Below are positions 1 through 6,211 of a DNA stretch of 9,487 nt, piece after piece. Both the position numbers and the translations under genes were made by a program. Every line of letters starts with the position of its first letter. The first letter of the stretch is position 1. The notes beneath the pieces are model-generated. The model worked only from the letters and a program-made list of their open reading frames with translations. It ran no database searches and was not told where the DNA came from. This DNA comes from CAYVMN01 sp964452575 (GTDB lineage: Bacteria > Desulfobacterota > DSM-4660 > Desulfatiglandales > Desulfatiglandaceae): assembly GCA_964452575.1 (NCBI GenBank), contig CAYVMN010000178.1:1-9487 (forward strand), given 5' to 3'.

Positions 1-114
1 ACCCAGTCCTTTGGCATATTGTTCTGGCCCCAGTTTGCAATTGTTTTCCCCTATCTCGCGGTGGTTATTGTGTTGATTTGGCGACCTAGGGGAATGCTCA
101 GATCGGTGTGGTAG
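1..114 (+). CDS. livH: LivH-type ABC transporter permease, C-terminal fragment
   Basis: This is the last 37 codons of a gene whose start lies left of the window; it ends at TAG (112-114). The readable peptide is a hydrophobic helix (around FPYLAVVIVLIWRPRGML) followed by a short basic tail. A final transmembrane helix ending in an arginine-proline-(R/Q)-G motif is how LivH permeases of branched-chain amino acid (HAAT family) importers finish. Its position directly before livM, livG and livF, in the standard order H-M-G-F, is the main support. It would pair with LivM to form the inner-membrane channel. The fragment is too short to identify on its own sequence alone. Confidence 0.8.
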   Translation, partial: TQSFGILFWPQFAIVFPYLAVVIVLIWRPRGMLRSVW

Positions 115-117
115 GCT

Positions 118-1107
118 GTGATAGATTCGGGTAATAAAGAGGCTCGGGTCTTGGCAAAAGGCACCTTTAATCTGAAATCAATCGGGCCAATAGCCGGCCT
201 GTTTATCGTCTTATTGATCCTGCCGCAGGTTATACCAAGGTTTTACACTTACATCCTCGCGGTGATCTATGTGACCTCTTTACTGGCAATGAGTCTGAAT
301 CTGGTAGTAGGTCACGGCGGGCTGTTTCAGTTTCATCATGCCGTCTTTTATGGGGTGGGGGCCTATGCCTTTGCCCTGGTTCTGACCAAGACCACCTTGC
401 CGGTGTGGGTTGCCTTTGTTGCCGGACCCCTTATGGCAGCGGCTGTGGGGCTGGCCATAGGCTGGTTCTGTGTCAGGCTTACGAACCTCTACTTTGGAAT
501 GCTCCAGATCGCCCTAGGCTCCCTTATATGGGCCATTACATTTCGCTGGTACAGCCTCACGGGCGGTGACGACGGTATCCACGGCATTTCCATGCCATCT
601 TTCATAGCGACCCTCAACAACTCCTATTACTTTATCTTGATCTTGCTGGCCGTTTGCCTGGTCGCCCTGTATCTGATCCTGAAATCCCCCTTCGGGACCA
701 CCCTCCGGGCCATCCGAGAAAACTCGGTGCGATGCGAGTCGGTGGGCATCAACGTAAGGCGCCACAAGCTGGTTGCCATAGTCATCGCCACATTCTTTGC
801 AGGGATCGCCGGCGTTCTTTTTGTCGTTGTGGAACGTTCCGTTTTTCCGGACCTGATGTTCTGGGTCCTGTCACTTGAGATATTTATCATGTGCCTCCTG
901 GGCGGGTGGTTTACCTTCGCCGGACCAATCCTGGGGGCTGCGATTATGGTGTCTCTCAGGACATTCATCGGCACCTATACAGAATACTGGACTATTATCG
1001 TTGGGATTATATTGATATTACTTATCTTCTTTCTGCCGGAGGGGGTCATGGGCTATATGATAAAGAGGTTCAAGGTCCGAGGGAAGGCCGCGGCCAAGGA
1101 GCAATAG
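118..1107 (+). CDS. livM: Branched-chain amino acid type ABC transporter permease LivM
   Basis: Inner-membrane permease, 329 residues, the usual size for LivM. The chain is strongly hydrophobic from about residue 22 to 312, with some eight or more membrane segments. Recognisable LivM landmarks are the GHGGLF...GVGAYAFAL helix (65-86), the TGGDDGI loop (148-154), the cytoplasmic coupling loop AIRENSVRCESVGIN (198-212) that contacts the ATPases, GPILGA (269-274) and the terminal PEGVMG (307-312). Where most homologues have a SLGHAAF-like stretch, this one reads FQFHHAVF (70-77), which may reflect altered substrate preference; that is inference. The start chosen is GTG at 118, 3 bp after the livH stop; no good Shine-Dalgarno sequence is visible, so translation is probably coupled to livH. 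A TTG at 151 is an alternative. Substrate cannot be read from the permease. Confidence 0.93.
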   Translation: MIDSGNKEARVLAKGTFNLKSIGPIAGLFIVLLILPQVIPRFYTYILAVIYVTSLLAMSLNLVVGHGGLFQFHHAVFYGVGAYAFALVLTKTTLPVWVAFVAGPLMAAAVGLAIGWFCVRLTNLYFGMLQIALGSLIWAITFRWYSLTGGDDGIHGISMPSFIATLNNSYYFILILLAVCLVALYLILKSPFGTTLRAIRENSVRCESVGINVRRHKLVAIVIATFFAGIAGVLFVVVERSVFPDLMFWVLSLEIFIMCLLGGWFTFAGPILGAAIMVSLRTFIGTYTEYWTIIVGIILILLIFFLPEGVMGYMIKRFKVRGKAAAKEQ

Positions 1108-1110
1108 CAG

Positions 1111-1848
1111 ATGTTGCGTGTAGAGTCCGTTGAGAAATCCTTTGACGGCTTTATGGCGGTGAATAACGCAGGCCTGGTGGTGGACAAAGGGCAGATTGTG
1201 GCCGTTATAGGTCCCAATGGGGCAGGAAAGACCACCCTCTTCAAGCTGATCACAGGGCATCTTCGTCCAGAAAAGGGGAGGATCATCTTCAAGGATAGAG
1301 ATATAGGGGGCCTACCCCCTTATGAGATCTGCAGGAGAGGGATTAGTCTATCCTTCCAGATCGTGAATATCTTCAGCCGAATGACGGTCTTTGAGAATGT
1401 GCAGGTCGCTGTCCTTTCCCAATTGAAAAGGACCTATGAGTTCTTTTCATCGGCCCGAAACCACGGTATCAAAGAAACGCAGGAAATCCTAGAAAACGTT
1501 GGTCTTGCCCATAAGGCCGAGAGTGTCAGCGCCTCCCTCTCACACGGTGACCAAAAGGTATTGGAGATTGCAATCGCCCTTGGGAGCTCTCCAGAGCTAT
1601 TGATTTTGGATGAGCCTACGGCAGGGATGTCTCCTGAAGAGACATCGGTCACCATAAGGCTCATCAAGCGGTTGACCTCTGACATGGGCCTAACCATACT
1701 CTTTTGCGAGCATGATATGGAACTCGTCTTCTCGGTGGCGCATAACATAATGGTAATGCAACAGGGCCGCTCCATTGTCCAGGGAAGGCCCGATGATGTC
1801 AGAAACAACAAGCAGGTCCAAGAGGCCTACCTGGGAGAGGCGGAGTAA
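1111..1848 (+). CDS. livG: Branched-chain amino acid type ABC transporter ATP-binding protein LivG
   Basis: Cytoplasmic ATPase subunit, 245 residues, full length for LivG. All ABC motifs are present in order: Walker A GPNGAGKTT (34-42), Q-loop glutamine at SFQ (83), signature SLSHGDQ (142-148), Walker B ELLILDE (162-168) with the catalytic glutamate 168, and the H-loop histidine in CEHDME (201). The helical insert before the signature, the SHGDQ rather than SGGQ signature and the C-terminal QEAYLGE segment (237-243) are typical of LivG as opposed to LivF. An AAGGAG ribosome site at 1096-1101 stands 9 bp before the ATG. It starts 3 bp after livM and its TAA shares one base with the ATG of livF, so the subunits are probably made together. 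It should form a heterodimer with LivF. Confidence 0.96.
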   Translation: MLRVESVEKSFDGFMAVNNAGLVVDKGQIVAVIGPNGAGKTTLFKLITGHLRPEKGRIIFKDRDIGGLPPYEICRRGISLSFQIVNIFSRMTVFENVQVAVLSQLKRTYEFFSSARNHGIKETQEILENVGLAHKAESVSASLSHGDQKVLEIAIALGSSPELLILDEPTAGMSPEETSVTIRLIKRLTSDMGLTILFCEHDMELVFSVAHNIMVMQQGRSIVQGRPDDVRNNKQVQEAYLGEAE

Positions 1849-2546
1849 TGCTCAAGGTTAAAGGCATCCATACCTTTTACGGCCTGAGCCACATCCTTTT
1901 TGATGTATCCCTCGAGATCTCCAGGGGTGAAATAGTCTGCCTCTTGGGTCGAAACGGGGCCGGAAAAAGCACCACCATAAAGAGCATCATGGGGCTAACA
2001 CCTCCCCGCCAGGGGACCATTGAGTTCAAGGGTAAATCGATCGTAGGGAAGGAGCCCTACCAATTGGCCCGGATGGGAATCGGTTATGTGCCTGATGATC
2101 GAAGGATATTTGCCGACCTGACTGTAGGAGAAAACCTGGAGATATCGGAGAGGGGTACAGGGCCACCTTCCTCGTGGAACAAGGAAAGCGTCTATGTTTT
2201 CTTCCCTGCCTTAAGACACATAGACTCGCGCAAAGGGGGGTTTCTGAGTGGGGGGGAACAACAGATGCTGACCATAGCAAGGGCCCTTATGACCAACCCT
2301 GAGTTCCTTTTGCTGGATGAGCCCACCGAGGGCCTTGCACCCATGGTAGTCAAGGTCTTGGAGGAGCAGATCCGGGGGCTTAAGGAAAAAGGGTTGACCG
2401 TATTGTTGGCGGAACAGAATCAAAAGGCTGCACTCAGACTCAGTGACCGAGGATATATCATCGACAATGGGGTTATCCGTTATCATGGAACCATTGAGGA
2501 CATCAGGGACCATGAAGAGATCAGGAAAAAATATCTGCTGGTTTAA
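1848..2546 (+). CDS. livF: Branched-chain amino acid type ABC transporter ATP-binding protein LivF
   Basis: Second ATPase of the importer, 232 residues, normal LivF length. Visible motifs are Walker A GRNGAGKST (34-42), the VPDDRRIF segment after the Q-loop region (81-88) that is characteristic of LivF, signature LSGGEQQML (133-141), and Walker B FLLLDEP (153-159) followed by TEGLAP. The switch position reads AEQN, so glutamine 190 stands where most ABC ATPases have histidine; this is normal for LivF and not a defect. The ATG overlaps the livG stop by one base (TAATG), and a purine-rich GGGAGAGG site (1833-1840) lies 7 bp upstream. This arrangement suggests translational coupling with LivG. 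Confidence 0.96.
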   Translation: MLKVKGIHTFYGLSHILFDVSLEISRGEIVCLLGRNGAGKSTTIKSIMGLTPPRQGTIEFKGKSIVGKEPYQLARMGIGYVPDDRRIFADLTVGENLEISERGTGPPSSWNKESVYVFFPALRHIDSRKGGFLSGGEQQMLTIARALMTNPEFLLLDEPTEGLAPMVVKVLEEQIRGLKEKGLTVLLAEQNQKAALRLSDRGYIIDNGVIRYHGTIEDIRDHEEIRKKYLLV

Positions 2547-2552
2547 GATCCC

Positions 2553-3392
2553 GTGATGTCTCCAGATAGAAATCAACCCGATCCATATAAGCTGCCGGAC
2601 TACCACATCCACACTATCCTCTGCAAGCACGCAGAAGGGGAGGCTGCCGACTACAAGGCGGCCGCACAGAGGCGGAATATCAGTGAAATCTGTTTCTCAG
2701 ACCATGGCCCCAATCCTGAGGGCTATGATCCACGTCATCGCATGGAGATGCGGCAGTTTCCCTCCTATGAGGAGATGGTGACTGCCCTTCAGGATGGGGA
2801 TCCACCAAAGGTCCTTTTTGGTGTGGAGACCGACTTCTATGAAGGCTGTGAGGGGTTCCTGCGTCAATGGCTTCCCAGGCAAGGGTTCGACCTTGTTATA
2901 GGTTCGGTCCATTACATTGAAGACTGGGGTTTCGATAATCCCTCGGAACAGGAGGCATGGAATTCGGTCGATGTGAAGGCCGTCTGGCGGGGGTACTTTC
3001 AGCTTGTAGGCAGGTTGGCAGATTCCAGGCTCTACGACGCAGTAGGCCATCTAGACCTCCCCAAAAAGTTTGGTTACCGTCCCAAAGATAAAGACCAGAA
3101 AGAGATGGTGCAACCTGTCCTTGACCGTGTAGCAAAGGCCGGTATGGGGATAGAGTTGAATACCTCAGGCCTGCGAAAACCTGTAGGTGAGATATATCCA
3201 TCGCCCCTTATAGTCTCCCTGGCATGCGAAAGGGAGATTCCCATCTGCTTCGGCTCAGATGCACATAGGCCAGAGGACGTTGGTTATGGATTCGACCTTG
3301 TACTCAGGTTGGCTTATGAGGCAGGTTATAAGGGTTATTTCAGGGTGAGCCAGCGATCCAAGATACTTACACCTCTTCCGGAAGAGGCGTGA
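2553..3392 (+). CDS. PHP-superfamily phosphoesterase, histidinol-phosphatase (HisK/HisJ) type
   Basis: 279-residue cytoplasmic metal-dependent phosphoesterase. The metal-binding motifs of the PHP fold are all there: DYHIHT (16-21, histidines 18 and 20) with histidine 26, SDHGP (49-53), GVETDFY (90-96, glutamate 92), GSVHY (117-121, histidine 120), DAVGHLDL (162-169), IELNTSG (200-206) and GSDAH (234-238). The FSDHGP, GSVHY and GHLDL wording and the length match the HisK-type histidinol-phosphatase family, which converts histidinol phosphate to histidinol in histidine synthesis. Function is inferred from family; other small phosphorylated substrates are possible, because no other his gene is nearby. 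The gene follows livF by 6 bp and probably shares its transcript. The start is either GTG at 2553 or the adjacent ATG at 2556; neither has a clear ribosome site, which fits coupling to livF. Confidence 0.85.
   Translation: MMSPDRNQPDPYKLPDYHIHTILCKHAEGEAADYKAAAQRRNISEICFSDHGPNPEGYDPRHRMEMRQFPSYEEMVTALQDGDPPKVLFGVETDFYEGCEGFLRQWLPRQGFDLVIGSVHYIEDWGFDNPSEQEAWNSVDVKAVWRGYFQLVGRLADSRLYDAVGHLDLPKKFGYRPKDKDQKEMVQPVLDRVAKAGMGIELNTSGLRKPVGEIYPSPLIVSLACEREIPICFGSDAHRPEDVGYGFDLVLRLAYEAGYKGYFRVSQRSKILTPLPEEA
3372..3387. repeat. 16-bp perfect palindrome at a convergent gene end
   Basis: CCTCTTCCGGAAGAGG reads the same on both strands and covers codons near the end of the PHP gene. Plus and minus transcripts converge just beyond it, with only 21 bp (3393-3413) between the two stop codons. 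No run of T follows it in either direction, so it does not have the form of an intrinsic terminator. It could slow transcription, bind a symmetric dimeric protein, or be chance. No other terminator-like structure is visible between the two converging genes. Confidence 0.35.
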
Positions 3393-3413
3393 TGACCCCC
3401 GATCCTGAATCGA

Positions 3414-5723
3414 TCACCGGAGCGTCTCCCGGATAATCACGGCAAGACCGCGCATCACAAGAGGCTTCATGGTAAGCCTTTTTATGCCGATTTCTTTGAC
3501 CTTATCTCTGTCAATACGATCGCTAAAGCCGGTACAAAGTATTATCGGCATATCCTGCCGGATCTTCATGGCCTCTTTCGCCAGTCTTTCCCCTGTCATG
3601 CCCGGCATGCTCATGTCAGTCATGAGCAGATCGAATGCATCCGGTTCTTTATGCAATAGCTCAAGGGCCTCTATACTGCTCGTCTTGGTGACTACAGAAT
3701 ATCCAAGGTGTTCCAGCATTTCTCTGCCCATCTCCACGAGGGATTCTTCATCATCCACAAAGAGGACCCTCTCGTTTCCGGTGGGAAAGGGTTCCACTGT
3801 CCTTGGTATTTCCTTGACATCCAGCTCGATCCTCGGGAAATAGACCTGGAAGGTTGAGCCTTTTCCAGGTTCGCTGTTGACCTCGATAGCTCCGCCATAG
3901 CTCCTTACGATCCCGTGGACCACTGCCAGCCCAAGACCTGTACCTTCCCCCTTTTCCTTTGTGGTAAAATAAGGGTCAAAGATCCGCCCCAGGTTCTCAG
4001 GTGGAATTCCATGACCTGTATCGGAGACTGTCAATCTAACATAGGGACCGGGGTGAAGATCGGGGTGAAGTGCGGCTGTGGGTGAATCGACATCTATCCT
4101 TTCAAGGTTTATCTCCAGCACGCCCCCTTCCTCACGCATGGCATAGGCCGCATTGGTACAAAGGTTCATCAGCACCTGATGGACCTGCGTTGGATTGGCG
4201 ACGATTTTTCCGGAGTCCATTTGTATCTTCTGGCGGATCTCAATGGTACTGGGAAGGGAAGCCCTTAGCAGCTTGATCCCCTCCTTTAGGATGACGCTGA
4301 CGTACAAGGGCTGCTGTTCCTCTCCGCTCTGCCTGCCAAACGTCAGGACCTGCCCGATTAGGTCTCTTGCACGATTCCCGGCATTCCTGAGCTCCTGCAA
4401 ATATCTCCTTACCTTTGCTTCATCCTTGATCCTCAGTCCTATCAGCTCTGTATAACCAATTATGGCAGCCAGGATATTGTTGAAGTCATGGGCAATGCCG
4501 CCCGCCAAGGTGCCGATGGCCTCCATTTTCTGTGCCTGCTGGAGCTGGGCCTGTAGTTTCTTCCTTCCGGTAATATCCCTGTGAATCCCAAGAGTGCCGA
4601 TCACCTTTCCCTTCTCATCCCTCAACAGTGATGCCGAGAGGCTCACGTCTACCAGTACACCACTCTTGTTGATAAACCTCATCTCGTGCGATCTCAATTC
4701 CCCCTTTGTGGTCAGCTCCCTCATTATTTTCTTTGCATCCTCTATGCCATGTTCATAGAAATGGTATACCTTCTTACCTATGAGGTCGTCCAATTCATAG
4801 CCCAGGATTTCCTTTGCCATGGGCGAGGTGTGCAAGACGATTCCATTGAGATCTGTGGTTGTTATCCCGTCCACTGAGCTGTTATATATGCTTTGCAGAA
4901 AGTCCCTGGTCCGGATTAGCTCGGCCTCTATCCTCTTCCTTTCCGTTACGTCCCGGACAACACCTCGAAACCCTGTGGGCTCACCTGTCGGGCCTTTGAT
5001 AAGGGTTGCAGATATCTCCAGAACGGCAGTTGCGCCGTCCTTTCTGATGATTTCATGATCCGTGATTATGGCGGGTCTCCCTGTTCGATAGATCTTATTA
5101 AAGATTTCATACATCCTTCGAGCATTCTCCTTGGCTGTGTACTCCCGGGTATTCATCCCCATTAATTCCCCCCGGGAGTAACCAGACAACCTGCAGAGGG
5201 CCTCATTGAAAAAGGTCATATTACCAGCGAGATCAACCTCAAAGTAGCCTTCTTCAATGCCTTCAAGTATGGAGCGGTATCTTGCTTCATCCTCCCTGAG
5301 GGCTGCTTGCGTCCTGACCAACTCCGAGATGTCTCTGTAGATCCCATATGCCCCCATAACCTTTCCATCCACGATCACCGGTACACCGAAGAATTCAACG
5401 TCGATGAGGGCGCCGTCCTTTCGGTATCTCTTGCCAGAGCCATGAATCGTGTGTCCCTTGAGGGTCTTTTTTGTATAGGAAATCGCATCTTCTAAGTAGT
5501 CTTCTCTTGCAACTACCTCATCCAGATTCTTCCCCTGGATCTCAGACTCTTTAAAGAGGAACACCTCCTCAAAGTGCCGATTGCAAGAGATAATGTTGTG
5601 GCTTTCATCAAGGGTGACTATGGCCAAGGGGCCGTATTCGATCAATGACTCCAGGCGCTTCTTCTCAAGCCTTAATCTTTCTTCAGTCCCTTTGCCCTCA
5701 CTCCCTATCCTTTGTGAATTCAT
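3414..5723 (-). CDS. Soluble hybrid sensor histidine kinase, PAS-PAS-PAS-HisKA-HATPase-REC
   Basis: 769-residue signal-transduction kinase. After a short charged, possibly coiled N-terminus (10-28) there are three PAS sensor domains, about 25-135, 145-265 and 272-385, each closing with the PAS/PAC ending (YRDISE, VRDVTERK, HRDITGRKK). The HisKA dimerisation domain follows, with phospho-acceptor histidine 412 in GGIAHDFNNILAAIIGYTEL. The ATPase domain has the N-box HQVLMNLCTNAA (515-526), G1 SDTGHGIP (567-574), the F-box DPYFTTK (583-589) and G2 GEGTGLGLA (592-600). A receiver domain (652-769) has the acidic pair D657/D658, phospho-acceptor D703 (MTDMSMPGMTG) and conserved K753 (TMKP). No transmembrane segment or signal peptide is visible, so it should sense a cytoplasmic signal. 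No separate regulator gene lies in the window. The only start in frame is ATG at 5723, poorly placed for a ribosome: AAGGAG lies about 17 bp upstream. The ATG overlaps (ATGA) the stop of an upstream open frame, which could allow coupling. Confidence 0.95.
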   Translation of the reverse strand: MNSQRIGSEGKGTEERLRLEKKRLESLIEYGPLAIVTLDESHNIISCNRHFEEVFLFKESEIQGKNLDEVVAREDYLEDAISYTKKTLKGHTIHGSGKRYRKDGALIDVEFFGVPVIVDGKVMGAYGIYRDISELVRTQAALREDEARYRSILEGIEEGYFEVDLAGNMTFFNEALCRLSGYSRGELMGMNTREYTAKENARRMYEIFNKIYRTGRPAIITDHEIIRKDGATAVLEISATLIKGPTGEPTGFRGVVRDVTERKRIEAELIRTRDFLQSIYNSSVDGITTTDLNGIVLHTSPMAKEILGYELDDLIGKKVYHFYEHGIEDAKKIMRELTTKGELRSHEMRFINKSGVLVDVSLSASLLRDEKGKVIGTLGIHRDITGRKKLQAQLQQAQKMEAIGTLAGGIAHDFNNILAAIIGYTELIGLRIKDEAKVRRYLQELRNAGNRARDLIGQVLTFGRQSGEEQQPLYVSVILKEGIKLLRASLPSTIEIRQKIQMDSGKIVANPTQVHQVLMNLCTNAAYAMREEGGVLEINLERIDVDSPTAALHPDLHPGPYVRLTVSDTGHGIPPENLGRIFDPYFTTKEKGEGTGLGLAVVHGIVRSYGGAIEVNSEPGKGSTFQVYFPRIELDVKEIPRTVEPFPTGNERVLFVDDEESLVEMGREMLEHLGYSVVTKTSSIEALELLHKEPDAFDLLMTDMSMPGMTGERLAKEAMKIRQDMPIILCTGFSDRIDRDKVKEIGIKRLTMKPLVMRGLAVIIRETLR

Positions 5724-6013
5724 ACCCTTTGTTTTGCAATCTCCTTTTCAAACATAACGTCCTCGTATTTCGTCAATAAATTAAGGGCGAATGTTTTGCC
5801 ATAGCTGTTGCGTATCTTCCAATCCTGTCTCAACGATTGCGATACCCCGACGGCAAAGAGCCGCTCAATTCCGGCCAAGCCACTCTTCTTCAATCTCTTT
5901 CCATTCCTCCGAGGAAATCGTATTAATGCCCTTGTTCAGAATGCCCAGGAGAACCGGCAGTCGCAGGTCACATCTTCATAGGGTTGCCGGAATTCGGTCA
6001 CCTTGACTGTGGA
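5724..6013. other. 290-bp degenerate stretch without an intact gene
   Basis: Between the kinase start and the ThiS/MoaD-like stop there is no intact gene on either strand. On the minus strand the kinase frame carries stops at 5865-5867 (TGA), one further TAA and a TGA at 5748-5750. The frame at stop 5720-5722 is open upstream for about 70 codons, but its only ATG gives an 11-codon peptide ending in the ATGA overlap with the kinase start. A plus-strand open frame at 5791-6006 has no ribosome site and a composition (many S, R and P) typical of antisense readings. One part, described separately, reads as the tail of a solute-binding domain. The rest may be decayed coding DNA or a kinase leader. 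No clear promoter or terminator was recognised. Confidence 0.6.
5865..5975 (-). pseudogene. Remnant: C-terminal tail of a family 3 extracellular solute-binding (SBP_bac_3-like) domain
   Basis: A 36-codon open stretch ends at TGA (5867-5865). Its peptide contains LPVLLGILNKGINTISSEEW followed by an acidic helix and WLG, then the stop. This is how the last two helices of family 3 solute-binding proteins, and of sensor kinases carrying such domains, usually read: (P)xLxxILNKxLxxISxEExxxI...WL. A stop codon (5978-5976) lies immediately upstream in the same frame and there is no start codon, so nothing of the first ~200 residues remains. The kinase downstream is in the same frame but separated by three stops. 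It could be debris of a periplasmic binding protein, or of a once longer sensor that included the present kinase. Recognition is by pattern only, over a short peptide, so confidence is moderate. Confidence 0.5.
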
Positions 6014-6211
6014 CTACCCTCCGGAAATCATCGGTACCAATAATACCTCTGCACCATCCGGGATCTGGGTCTTGTCGAAATCCGGTCTTGATACAGATTT
6101 CTCGTTTACCCGAGCTACCACATAAGTACTTGAATCCTCTATTTCTTTGATAAGATCCGCGACCGTCATTCCCTCCCGCCAAGGGAACTGTCTTCCAGAG
6201 ACACTTATCAC
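6014..6211 (-). CDS. ThiS/MoaD-family small sulfur-carrier protein
   Basis: 65-residue ubiquitin-like protein ending in Gly-Gly (64-65), the C-terminal tail that is adenylated and thiocarboxylated in ThiS and MoaD. Other family signs are the TVADLI segment (16-21) starting the first helix, VVARVNEKSV (31-40) as the central strand, and the IPDGAEVLLVPMISGG ending (50-65). The start is GTG at 6211-6209, overlapping the oxidoreductase stop (GTGA), with GGAG 7 bp upstream (6222-6219), so translation should be coupled to that gene. MoaD-like genes are known companions of tungsten aldehyde oxidoreductase genes, where they are thought to supply dithiolene sulfur for the metal-pterin cofactor; that role is inferred here. 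Sequence alone does not separate ThiS from MoaD. No MoeB/ThiF activating enzyme is present in the window, so it would depend on one encoded elsewhere. Confidence 0.85.
   Translation of the reverse strand: MISVSGRQFPWREGMTVADLIKEIEDSSTYVVARVNEKSVSRPDFDKTQIPDGAEVLLVPMISGG

Noticed and set aside
2415..2420. Missing switch histidine in LivF (glutamine in AEQN) as a sign of inactivation
   Set aside because: Glutamine at this place is the normal LivF form; all other ABC motifs are intact.
3469..3843. Plus-strand 124-codon open frame opposite the receiver domain of the kinase
   Set aside because: It mirrors the intact REC and ATPase coding region, is serine-rich in the manner of antisense frames and shows no known motif.
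5954..5990. CCGGCA/TGCCGG inverted repeat after the sulfur-carrier gene as a terminator
   Set aside because: Six-base stem with a 25-base loop and no T run; too weak to call.
5791..6006. Plus-strand 71-codon open frame in the degenerate stretch
   Set aside because: No ribosome site, low-quality composition, and its complement includes the solute-binding-domain remnant, which is the more meaningful reading.
5976..6182. Minus-strand 68-codon frame overlapping the sulfur-carrier gene
   Set aside because: It is an out-of-frame reading of the ThiS/MoaD-like gene, whose Gly-Gly end and coupling make that gene the real one.
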